From positions 1 through 59,885 of the forward strand of contig JAPYUM010000011.1 in assembly GCA_029940535.1 (NCBI GenBank): 59,885 bases of DNA, given 5' to 3'. This DNA comes from Vicinamibacterales bacterium. GTDB taxonomy: Bacteria; Acidobacteriota; Vicinamibacteria; Vicinamibacterales; UBA8438. This document shows, in pieces, positions 52,872 through 59,885 of the stretch (its first letter is position 1; every line of letters starts with the position of its first letter). The position numbers and the translations under genes were made by a program. The notes beneath the pieces were generated by a model. That model saw nothing but the letters and a program-made list of their open reading frames with translations. It was not told the origin of the DNA and did no database searches.

Positions 52872-54302
52872 GTGAACCCGAGAAACAGAAGTGCCGCGGT
52901 GACGGCCGGGCTGGTCGCCACGGCGGCGATCACGCTCAACGCGCAAACCACGTCGCCGGTCGAGGACATGCAGCGAGCGCGATCGATCCTCTCCGAGCTC
53001 GTCGAAACGAACACCACGAACAGCGAGCGGGGCGACAACACAGTGGCGGCGCGTGCGCTTGAGCGGCGGCTGCTTGACGCGGGCTTCCCCGAGCAGGACG
53101 TCCACGTCCTGGTACCGGACGATGCGCCGACAAAGGGAAACCTCGTCGCCCGATATCGGGGCCGGGACTCCACCCTGAAGCCGATCCTGTTGCTGGCCCA
53201 CATCGATGTGGTGGAGGCGCTGCCTGAAGACTGGAGCGTCGACTTGAACCCGTTCGAGTTTGTCGAGCGCGGTGGCTACTTCTACGGTCGGGGCGTGACG
53301 GACGACAAGGACGAGGCGGCGATCTACACCGCCAACTTCATCCGGATGCGTCGAGAAGGATTCGTGCCCGACCGGGACATCGTCGTGGCACTGACGGCCG
53401 ACGAGGAAGGCGGCCCGCGCAACGGGGTGCAGTTCCTCCTGGCGGAGCATCGGGAGCTGATCGACGCGGTGTTTGCCCTCAACGAAGGCGGTGGGGGCAT
53501 GGAGCGCGATGGCCGGAAAATCTCGCACAACGTCCAAGCTGGCGAGAAGAAGTTCCTATCGTTCTACTTCGCGGCGACCAACCCGGGTGGTCACTCATCG
53601 CGGCCGGTCGAGAAGAATGCGATCTACGACCTGTCGGGGGCCCTATTGGCCGTCCAGGACCACGATTTTCCGGTCCAACTGAACGAGGTCACCGAGGCAT
53701 TCTTCGCGGGTTCAGCCGGTCTGGTTGGCGGGGAGATGGGCGAGGCGATGCGACGCATCGTGGCCGACCCCGGTGACGGATCCGCCGCGGCCACGCTCTC
53801 CGAGGATCCTGGCTATAACTCGCGGCTACGTACCACTTGCGTGGCGACGTTGCTCGAGGGGGGCCACGCCCAGAACGCGTTGCCACAAACGGCACGGGCG
53901 AACGTGAACTGCCGGCTCCTACCGGACCACGACCCAGGCGACGTGCAGGCCCGCCTCGAGGCGCTGGCGTCGCCGTTCGACGTGGAGGTGACGGCTCGGG
54001 GCGAAGCCACTCCGAGCCCGCCCTCCCCTCTCACATCGGAGGTGTTGGGGCCGATCGCGCGGATCACCGAGGAAATGTGGCCGGGGGTGCCGGTGCTCCC
54101 CGTGATGTCCACCGGCGCGACCGATGGTCTATATCTGCGCCGAGAGGGCATCCCCGTCTACGGCGTGAGTGGGATCTTCGGAAACATGGACGACTCGCGA
54201 GCGCACGGTCAGGACGAACGGATCCTCATCGAACACTTCTACGAGGGTCAGGAGTTTCTCTACCGACTCGTCAAGGCGCTGGCGGGAGACGGTGCGTCCT
54301 AG
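52872..54302 (+). CDS. Secreted M20-family metallopeptidase
   Basis: A 476-residue M20 (carboxypeptidase G2/ArgE-like) di-zinc peptidase. The GTG at 52872 is chosen because AGGAG lies seven bases upstream and a signal peptide follows (RSAAVTAGLVATAAITLNA). Zinc ligands and catalytic residues are visible in order: AHIDVVEALPEDW, GRGVTDDKDEAA, the catalytic DEEGG, and a terminal HGQDERI. The central dimerisation domain starts around NPGGHSSRP. It probably cleaves short peptides or acyl-amino acids in the periplasm. It appears to be a single-gene unit. Confidence 0.87.
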   Translation: MNPRNRSAAVTAGLVATAAITLNAQTTSPVEDMQRARSILSELVETNTTNSERGDNTVAARALERRLLDAGFPEQDVHVLVPDDAPTKGNLVARYRGRDSTLKPILLLAHIDVVEALPEDWSVDLNPFEFVERGGYFYGRGVTDDKDEAAIYTANFIRMRREGFVPDRDIVVALTADEEGGPRNGVQFLLAEHRELIDAVFALNEGGGGMERDGRKISHNVQAGEKKFLSFYFAATNPGGHSSRPVEKNAIYDLSGALLAVQDHDFPVQLNEVTEAFFAGSAGLVGGEMGEAMRRIVADPGDGSAAATLSEDPGYNSRLRTTCVATLLEGGHAQNALPQTARANVNCRLLPDHDPGDVQARLEALASPFDVEVTARGEATPSPPSPLTSEVLGPIARITEEMWPGVPVLPVMSTGATDGLYLRREGIPVYGVSGIFGNMDDSRAHGQDERILIEHFYEGQEFLYRLVKALAGDGAS

Positions 54303-54309
54303 CAGCCCT

Positions 54310-54897
54310 CTACACCTTCTTCACGGAGAACATCAGGACATCACGCACCAGCTCGGACTCGACCACCTCCACGTCGAAGGAGGGCATCCCAGGCGCATTC
54401 GCGAAGGCGCGACGCGCGCGGCCCCGCCAGCCTTTCTGTCGCCTCGCGTGTTGATAGCAGACCAGCAGGTCTCCGGGCCGTAGAGCCTCGAAAACCCGCG
54501 CGATGTCGGCCGACGTGACGTGCTCGGGCCCACCCTGTTCGGCTTCGATACCGATGTCAGGGTCCAGGAACACGATGACTCGCCCGGAGCGCGCCCGCAC
54601 CAAACCGCAGACCTCGCCAAAGTAGGCCGCCCGGTCGGTAAAGGGGCTCTTGAAGACGTCGACCTCGAGCCCGGTCGCGGTGGCCAGCCGTTGAATGTCA
54701 TCGACGTCGCGAAAGTGGCGCAGCACCTCGTCCGGCGGTGCGACAGCACCGAACGCGGTGGCCAGCGGGGCGATCGGCTGACTCGGACGATACATGGCGA
54801 CGTGCAGGATTCCGGTGACCGACTCGCGTCGTGCCAAATGGACGAGCGTGCTCCACTTGAGGACGTCCCGGTCATCGCCGTACCACTGATCTCGCAT
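54310..54897 (-). CDS. Conserved hypothetical protein
   Basis: A 195-residue cytoplasmic protein with AGGA five bases before its ATG. I do not recognise the family with confidence. It starts MRDQWYGDDRDVLKWSTLVHL and has a central acidic strand VIVFLDPDIGIE, which recalls the FLDPxG motif of TcmP-type and some methyltransferase-fold proteins, followed by a helix-strand pattern ending VRDVLMFSVKKV. No signal peptide or membrane segment is seen. It lies convergent with the M20 peptidase gene and just after the ABC-F gene in the same direction, with a 39-bp gap, so co-transcription is possible. Confidence 0.65.
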   Translation of the reverse strand: MRDQWYGDDRDVLKWSTLVHLARRESVTGILHVAMYRPSQPIAPLATAFGAVAPPDEVLRHFRDVDDIQRLATATGLEVDVFKSPFTDRAAYFGEVCGLVRARSGRVIVFLDPDIGIEAEQGGPEHVTSADIARVFEALRPGDLLVCYQHARRQKGWRGRARRAFANAPGMPSFDVEVVESELVRDVLMFSVKKV

Positions 54898-54936
54898 GTC
54901 ATTCCTGCCCTCAGCGGCTCTGAGGGCCCTTGCAAA

Positions 54937-56862
54937 CTAGTCGCGGAAATTGCCGCGACGGGCTTCCAGGTGCTCCCAGCGAGTGTAGGACGATTCCAGT
55001 TCCACCCGGGCGGCCTCCAGACGCGCCAGGGTTGCCTTGATCGACTCCGGCGCCTCGCGATAGAAGTCCGGCGCCATCGTCGTACCGTTCAGCCGATCCA
55101 CATCGACCTCCAACCGCTCGATCCGCCCAGGTAGCGCCACCAGCTCGCGCTGCTCGTTGTAGGACAGTCGCGCTGGGGGGACCACCGCCGCGTCGGTGGA
55201 TGTCTGCAGTTCAGCCGTCTGGGCGCGAGGTGTCGTGAGACGCCCCGGACGCTCCGCGGGGGACTGGGCCCGGCGTTGACGCAACCAATCCTGGTAACCG
55301 CCGACGTACTCCTGCACCTGGCCATCGGACTCGAACACCACCGTACTACTCACCACGTGGTCGAGAAACACCCGGTCGTGACTGACGAGCAGGACCGTAC
55401 CCGACCACCCGACAAGCTGCGACTCCAGCAACTCGAGGGTGTCCAGATCGAGGTCGTTGGTCGGCTCATCGAGCACGAGCACGTTGGCCGGACGCGTGAA
55501 CAAGCGTGCCAGCAGGAGCCGATTTCGCTCGCCGCCAGACAACGACTTGACCGGCGAGCGGGCGCGCTCGGGCGAGAACAGGAAGTCGCTCAGATAGCCG
55601 TGGACGTGACGGGACTGGCCATTGACGGTGACGGTGTCGTTCCCGTCCCCCACCGTGTCGAACACGGTCCGCTCAACGTCGAGCTGTTCGCGTTGCTGGT
55701 CGTAGTAGGCGACCTGGACGTTGGTCCCGCGACGAATGTGACCCTGGTCTGGCTCCAGATCGCCGAGCAGCAAACGCAGCAACGTGGTCTTGCCGGCCCC
55801 GTTGGCACCGATCAGACCGACCCGGTCTCCCCGCAGCACGCGCAGATTCAACTCCGGAATCACCGCGGTCCCGTCGAACGACTTGGCGACCCCCTCGAGC
55901 TCGAACACCAATCGACCGGAGGCGTCGGCCGTGACGGGCTTCAGCCGGACACGCCCCATTTCGGCGCGTCGCGCCGCCCGGTCCGCTCGCATCGCCATCA
56001 GCGCCTTGACGCGCCCTTCGTTCCGGGTGCGGCGGGCCTTGATACCCTGGCGCAACCACGCCTCTTCGACCGCTTGTCGCTTGTCCTGCTTGGCGTGCCG
56101 CACCGACTCGTCCGCTCGGCGCTCTTCCAGCCGACGCTCATAGTTGTCGTAGTCTCCCGGCCAGGAGGTGAGCTGTCCCCGGTCGATCTCGACGATCCGC
56201 GTCGCCACTCGTCGGAGGAACTGACGGTCGTGCGTGACCAGGACCACGGCGCCGGGGTAGTCGACCACGAACGCCTCGAGCCAATCGATGGCCTCGATGT
56301 CGAGGTGGTTCGTGGGCTCGTCAAGCAACAGAATCTCCGGCTGGGCGACCAGCGCCTGCGCCAGTAACACTCGCCGCCGCCAGCCGCCGGACAGCGTGTT
56401 GACCACCGCGTCCGACGGCAGCCGCAGCCGCTCGATGATCAGCTCGACGCGTTGTTCGACCCGCCAGCCGTCGCGCTCCTCGAGGGCGTGCTGCAGACGG
56501 CCCAGCGTGTCGAGCCGGGCCGAGGTGGAACCGGCGCCCAACTCAGTGGCGGCACGATGATAGGCGAACACCAGTTCGGCCAGGTCTCCCAATCCTTCTG
56601 CCACGACCTCGAAGACGGAACGGTCTGAGACCAGCGGAACATCCTGCGCCAGCAGCGAGATCCGCACGTGACGCTCCCGGCGGACGTGTCCTCGGTCCGG
56701 CGTCTGTCTCCCGGCAATCAACTGAAGCAGAGTGGACTTGCCGGCGCCGTTCCGCCCGATGACGCACACGCGCTCGCCAGCCTCGATTCGCAGGCTGGCC
56801 GATTCGAGCAACGGCACGTGCCCGTGCACCATCGAGACCTGGTCCAACGAAGTGAGCGGCAA
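54937..56862 (-). CDS. ABC-F ATPase, Uup-like
   Basis: An ABC-F protein of about 640 residues with two ATP-binding cassettes and no membrane domain. Cassette 1 has Walker A GRNGAGKS, signature LSGGWRRR and DEPTNHLD. Cassette 2 has GANGAGKT, LSGGERNR and DEPTNDLD. An Arg/Lys-rich linker helix (EEAWLRQGIKARRTRNEGR) lies between them. A C-terminal coiled coil (PGRIERLEVDVDRL...) is typical of Uup. ABC-F proteins act on ribosomes or in replication/repair-linked processes. The TTG at 56862, with AGGA upstream, is my preferred start; the frame extends to another TTG at 56895. Confidence 0.9.
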   Translation of the reverse strand: MPLTSLDQVSMVHGHVPLLESASLRIEAGERVCVIGRNGAGKSTLLQLIAGRQTPDRGHVRRERHVRISLLAQDVPLVSDRSVFEVVAEGLGDLAELVFAYHRAATELGAGSTSARLDTLGRLQHALEERDGWRVEQRVELIIERLRLPSDAVVNTLSGGWRRRVLLAQALVAQPEILLLDEPTNHLDIEAIDWLEAFVVDYPGAVVLVTHDRQFLRRVATRIVEIDRGQLTSWPGDYDNYERRLEERRADESVRHAKQDKRQAVEEAWLRQGIKARRTRNEGRVKALMAMRADRAARRAEMGRVRLKPVTADASGRLVFELEGVAKSFDGTAVIPELNLRVLRGDRVGLIGANGAGKTTLLRLLLGDLEPDQGHIRRGTNVQVAYYDQQREQLDVERTVFDTVGDGNDTVTVNGQSRHVHGYLSDFLFSPERARSPVKSLSGGERNRLLLARLFTRPANVLVLDEPTNDLDLDTLELLESQLVGWSGTVLLVSHDRVFLDHVVSSTVVFESDGQVQEYVGGYQDWLRQRRAQSPAERPGRLTTPRAQTAELQTSTDAAVVPPARLSYNEQRELVALPGRIERLEVDVDRLNGTTMAPDFYREAPESIKATLARLEAARVELESSYTRWEHLEARRGNFRD

Positions 56863-56973
56863 TCGACTGTCCTGTCTGGTATCAGTACTTCGCAAGCATG
56901 CGTCGTGGACGACCTGCGGTGCGCGGCGCCCGGAGCTGGCCAGAGGCGACGAGGACGGTGTGGTGGCAGGGCA

Positions 56974-57882
56974 CTACTGCCTGGCTCGCAGGACGGCAAG
57001 CTGGTCGGCCGCGGCGGCCCGTACCGTCTCATCGTGATCGACCGCCTGGACGTAGTCGAGTAACTGCATGGCGGTGGATCCGCCGATGGCGCCGAGGGCA
57101 TCCACGGCCCGGAGACGATGTAGCCGCGAGCGATCGTGCAGGACGCCCGTCAACCCCCGCGCGGCTCGGTCTCCTCCAATGCGGCGGAGCGCCTCGATCG
57201 CGTCCAGACGGAGGCCGATCTCAGCATCCCGCAAGGCCACTTCCAGCAGGGTGACCGCATCGTCGCCGCCGCGAGCGGCCAGTGCGTTGACGGCCCTCGC
57301 CCGAACCCAGCGGTCCGGGTCGCGCAGCGCGGCCAGCCCCGCTCGTCGCACCACGGTCAGGTCGTCGCTCGCGAGAAGCGCTTCGAAAGGACCAGGGCCG
57401 TCGGCGGACTCGCGAATCGGCTGGTGCGCCGCCTGGTCGGCCGGCGGCGCCGTGGCCGCTGGAGCCCGGAATGACACCGTACGGGGGCCGATCACACGAA
57501 GCCGGAACAGCGACGGCTCGGTGCTGCCGCCAAGCCCCTGCCCCGACTCGGACGTGAGCGCATATCGCCACCCACTCAGAATGAGCGCGAGCCCATCCTC
57601 GAGCGTTCGCCGGCGGAACCGAACCGTCACGTCGCCTCGCAACGCGTCCGCTCTCTCCAGCCGCACACCACTCTCCCGCGAGATCTCTTCGATGAGCCCA
57701 CGGAGCGACGCGTCGTGGGCGGCCACCGTGAGACGCCCCTCGGCGAGGTGCACGAGCTGCAGCGGCTGTGCCGCCGCCGGCCCCGGTGACGTCGACGTGA
57801 GCCACAGCAGAAGCCAGACGCCGGTTGCACACCGGCTCGCCCCCCGTGCTGAACGTCTCACAGACATCGCGTACGTGGACAT
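56974..57882 (-). CDS. Secreted STN-domain and HEAT-repeat protein
   Basis: A 302-residue exported protein (ATG at 57882; an ATG six codons earlier is possible). After a signal peptide ending GPAAAQ comes a secretin/TonB short N-terminal domain (about 45-105: TVAAHDASLRGLIEEISRESG, RFRRRTLEDGLALIL). The second half is three to four HEAT-like repeats (DPDRWVRARAVNALAARGGDDA, EIGLRLDAIEALRRIGGDRA, RLHRLRAVDALGAIGGSTA). STN domains usually belong to secretins or TonB receptors; here no barrel follows. It may be a periplasmic adaptor. Confidence 0.78.
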   Translation of the reverse strand: MSTYAMSVRRSARGASRCATGVWLLLWLTSTSPGPAAAQPLQLVHLAEGRLTVAAHDASLRGLIEEISRESGVRLERADALRGDVTVRFRRRTLEDGLALILSGWRYALTSESGQGLGGSTEPSLFRLRVIGPRTVSFRAPAATAPPADQAAHQPIRESADGPGPFEALLASDDLTVVRRAGLAALRDPDRWVRARAVNALAARGGDDAVTLLEVALRDAEIGLRLDAIEALRRIGGDRAARGLTGVLHDRSRLHRLRAVDALGAIGGSTAMQLLDYVQAVDHDETVRAAAADQLAVLRARQ

Positions 57883-57925
57883 GATAGCGCGCGGTTCCAC
57901 GTGTCACCATCGCGCGCGGACCGCG

Positions 57926-58957
57926 CTACTGGAGGCAGCATTTCTTGAATTTACGTCCGCTCCCGCACGGGCAGGGTGAGTTCCGACCGAACTTGAGTCG
58001 CCCGCGCTTGAGCTCGCGTCGCAACGCGCCCGCTCGCGCCCGCAGGTTCTGATTGAACACGCCCTCCAGTGCGGCATGCAACTCCGGGTGCTTCCGCGCC
58101 ATCACCCCTGGCCGCTCAAAGAAATACTCCGAGGCGACCGCAAAGAACTCCGCTTCGTTGGTCAGCGCGTAGCGGTTGATGTCTGACCGCCCCTCCTCGA
58201 TTTCCGACATCTTGCGCCTGACCAGATCGACCCAGGGACCGATGGCGTCCGGGACCAACCCGACCCCCGGCACGCCGTCGATGACCCCGTCGCTCTTGTC
58301 CACCAAGTGCGCGAACTCGTGGACGCCCACGTTACGCTTGTCGGTCGCGTTCCGGAAGCCACCAATGAGGTCCGGCTTCGACAGAATCATCAGGCCGTTC
58401 AGGCTGCCGGTGCCAACCATCCCGAGTATGTTGTGATCTTGTCGGTCGCCGAAATCGAACTCGCCGTCGAACCGCGTCGGGTAGACCAGCACCTCGCGAA
58501 TCTGATCCCATTCCCAGTCGGGAAACCCGAAAATCGGGATGATGGCGCTGACGGCCGCCAGCACCTGGGTGGTCGTGTCCAAGCGCACCTTGACGCCGGT
58601 GATCCGTTTTTCGCCGAGAAAGACCTGCAGCTCCCGCCGGAACCGTACCTGGTCCGACGGGTCGAGCGCTCGAAAGAACAGCACATCACGCTGGAGCACG
58701 GTCTCCCACTCCGGCGGGAACGATGCGCTGAGGAGGGCACGTCGGCGACGGATGCGCGCGGTGTGCCACACATACACGCCCGCCGCGGGAGCCAGGGCCA
58801 GGATGAGAGTCGTTGCGGCCGGACGACCCGCCCGAATCAGCACGAGGGCGCCCAACATCGTCACTCCGAGCACGAGCGCCGCGAACACCAGCGCCCAGAA
58901 TCTGGTGCGTCGCTCCCATGCGACGAATCTGGGTGGCGCCGCATCGTCGTCGTTCAT
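57926..58957 (-). CDS. mtfA: MtfA-like zinc peptidase with SEC-C tail
   Basis: A 343-residue M90-type protein: two N-terminal transmembrane helices (about 20-65), then the MtfA peptidase domain with zinc motif HEFAH (NVGVHEFAHLVDKSDG) and downstream ligand Glu in NEAEFFAVASEYFF, and a C-terminal SEC-C zinc-binding motif (GRNSPCPCGSGRKFKKCC). MtfA of Escherichia coli is soluble and modulates glucose uptake through Mlc; the membrane anchor and SEC-C tail are additions. The ATG at 58957 is preferred over a GTG at 58978. Gene symbol by family, not by proven orthology. Confidence 0.85.
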   Translation of the reverse strand: MNDDDAAPPRFVAWERRTRFWALVFAALVLGVTMLGALVLIRAGRPAATTLILALAPAAGVYVWHTARIRRRRALLSASFPPEWETVLQRDVLFFRALDPSDQVRFRRELQVFLGEKRITGVKVRLDTTTQVLAAVSAIIPIFGFPDWEWDQIREVLVYPTRFDGEFDFGDRQDHNILGMVGTGSLNGLMILSKPDLIGGFRNATDKRNVGVHEFAHLVDKSDGVIDGVPGVGLVPDAIGPWVDLVRRKMSEIEEGRSDINRYALTNEAEFFAVASEYFFERPGVMARKHPELHAALEGVFNQNLRARAGALRRELKRGRLKFGRNSPCPCGSGRKFKKCCLQ

Positions 58958-59155
58958 TGGTGTCGCGGCCGAAGGCACCGCACGATCTTACAGGCTTGAG
59001 CGTATGTGACACACGACGTTGGCGTGGGACTTGCGCCGGCGGCGGGCGTCGCTTGGGAGATGTCGCGGAAGGCCGGGGCCTGAGCCCCGTGACTCGCGGT
59101 ATGTGTCGGGCGGTCCAACAACCCGTGTCGCCCGACCGACAGTAGGGGTCCACAG

Positions 59156-59885
59156 ATGACGTCTCGACGTATCGCGCTCTTCTCGGACCACACGCTGGGT
59201 GTGGGTGGCGGGAAGTACTACACCTACTCGTTGCTGCGGGCGCTGCTCGCGAGGTATGAGGTCGACCTGAAGTGAGAAGCGGACCGCGCCGCCCCGGATC
59301 CGGCGCGACTCGAATCCGCCTTCGGGTTCCGGCTGACACATCCTCGACTCAGGCTCCGGACCATCGACACGCCCTCGAAGCTGCGCGGATATGACCTGCT
59401 CATCAATCTGTCGCACTTTCGGGCATGGCCGCCGGCCGCCCGTCGCAATCTGCTCGTCGTCTTCTTCCCCCAGATGCTGAACGACCGCGTCGGGGACTAC
59501 GACGCCGTCCTCACCATTTCCGAGTACTCAGCCCGCACCATTGCGCGTCGGTGGGACGCCGAGCACACGGTCATCGCCCCACCGGCCGTCTCGGCGGACC
59601 GTTTCACCGTAGGGTCGGCCGAGTCGCTGATCCTGAGCGTCGGTCGGTTCTTCGACGTGCCTGACGGAAACACCAAGCAGCACCTGCTGATGGTCGATGC
59701 CTTCAAGACGTTGTGTGACCGTGGCATCACCGGATGGCGTCTGGTGCTGGCTGGGTCGAGCGACGCCGCCCATGCCGACTATCTGGCCCGAGTCCGATCG
59801 GGAGCCGCCTTCCGGCCCCAGACTTGTCTGGCCGACATCACGTGTTCGTCACGGTCCAGAACACCATGGCGGCCGAGCCCGCGCA
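59156..59885 (+). pseudogene. GT4-like glycosyltransferase with in-frame stop, runs off window
   Basis: From an ATG at 59156 the frame reads RRIALFSDHTLGVGGGKYYT, reaches TGA at 59273-59275 after 39 codons, then continues in the same frame as a coherent family 4 glycosyltransferase (YDLLINLSHFRAWPP, YDAVLTISEYSARTI, SVGRFFDVPDGNTKQHLLM, WRLVLAGSSDA). Near 59790 the sense is lost again (RVRSGAAFRPQTCLAD), and a plausible continuation (HHVFVTVQNTM) appears in another frame. Two lesions suggest a true pseudogene. An earlier sequencing error or stop recoding cannot be excluded for the TGA alone. Confidence 0.65.

Noticed and set aside
1-59885. CRISPR arrays, tRNA or rRNA genes, transposase or integrase genes
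   Set aside because: No regularly spaced repeats, no cloverleaf-like or rRNA-like sequence and no transposase or integrase motifs were seen on reading; a tRNA or Rfam scan could still find something I missed.

Overview
The window is high-GC bacterial chromosome, densely packed with genes. Two family-level markers point to Acidobacteriota: an orphan duplicated MacB/FtsX-type permease of the acidobacterial ADOP kind (32748-35156) and a VWFA-related protein of the acidobacterial type (43084-43899). Many secreted PQQ beta-propeller dehydrogenases, DUF1592/DUF1552 proteins and 'PDLQGxW' proteins also occur. A Vicinamibacteria-like lineage is my inference from this gene content, not a measurement. 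I see no rRNA, tRNA, CRISPR array, integrase or transposase gene.

Layout. 1-8.2 kb: a cupin cut by the window edge; a diheme cytochrome c plus lanthanide-type PQQ alcohol dehydrogenase; a reverse operon of NIPSNAP protein, PQQ glucose-dehydrogenase-like enzyme and DksA/TraR zinc finger; then a translationally coupled ABC-2 exporter with a DUF1326 protein. 8.4-16.3 kb: a TolB-like propeller, two paralogous 'PDLQGxW' secreted proteins around a PQQ-like propeller, and a decayed hybrid histidine kinase. 16.5-20.1 kb: envelope glycosylation genes (PTPMT1-like phosphatase, PA14-GT39 fusion, lipid-linked sugar synthase). 20.3-28.1 kb: ankyrin protein facing a DUF1592 cytochrome/DUF1552 pair, a terminator, and a large haem-motif lipoprotein. 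28.2-35.2 kb: DUF2164, GNAT, a second lanthanide-type PQQ dehydrogenase, an alanine-glyoxylate-type aminotransferase, and the ADOP permease.

35.2-39 kb holds the most striking unit: a reverse operon of a SoxC-like molybdoenzyme, a SoxD-like cytochrome c, and a fusion of a UPF0324 (YeiH-type) exporter with a cysteine-dioxygenase-like cupin. Together they could oxidise a thiol to sulfite and sulfate and export the product. 39-44 kb: an FAD/Fe-S D-lactate- or glycolate-type dehydrogenase, an NHL propeller and the VWFA-like protein. 44.2-49 kb: a three-gene sensing operon (peptide-binding-type lipoprotein, sensor kinase, sigma-54 regulator) with no transporter subunits. 49.2-59.9 kb: an OmpA lipoprotein, a frameshifted methyltransferase, a Tat-exported MalY-like PLP enzyme, an M20 peptidase, an ABC-F protein, an STN-HEAT protein, an MtfA-SEC-C peptidase and a broken glycosyltransferase at the edge.

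Across the window runs a dispersed ~103-bp inverted-repeat element (three full copies, one partial). All four copies lie downstream of a gene and point the same way relative to it; three start within 0-2 bp of its TAG stop codon. A second, smaller GC-rich repeat family also sits behind stop codons.
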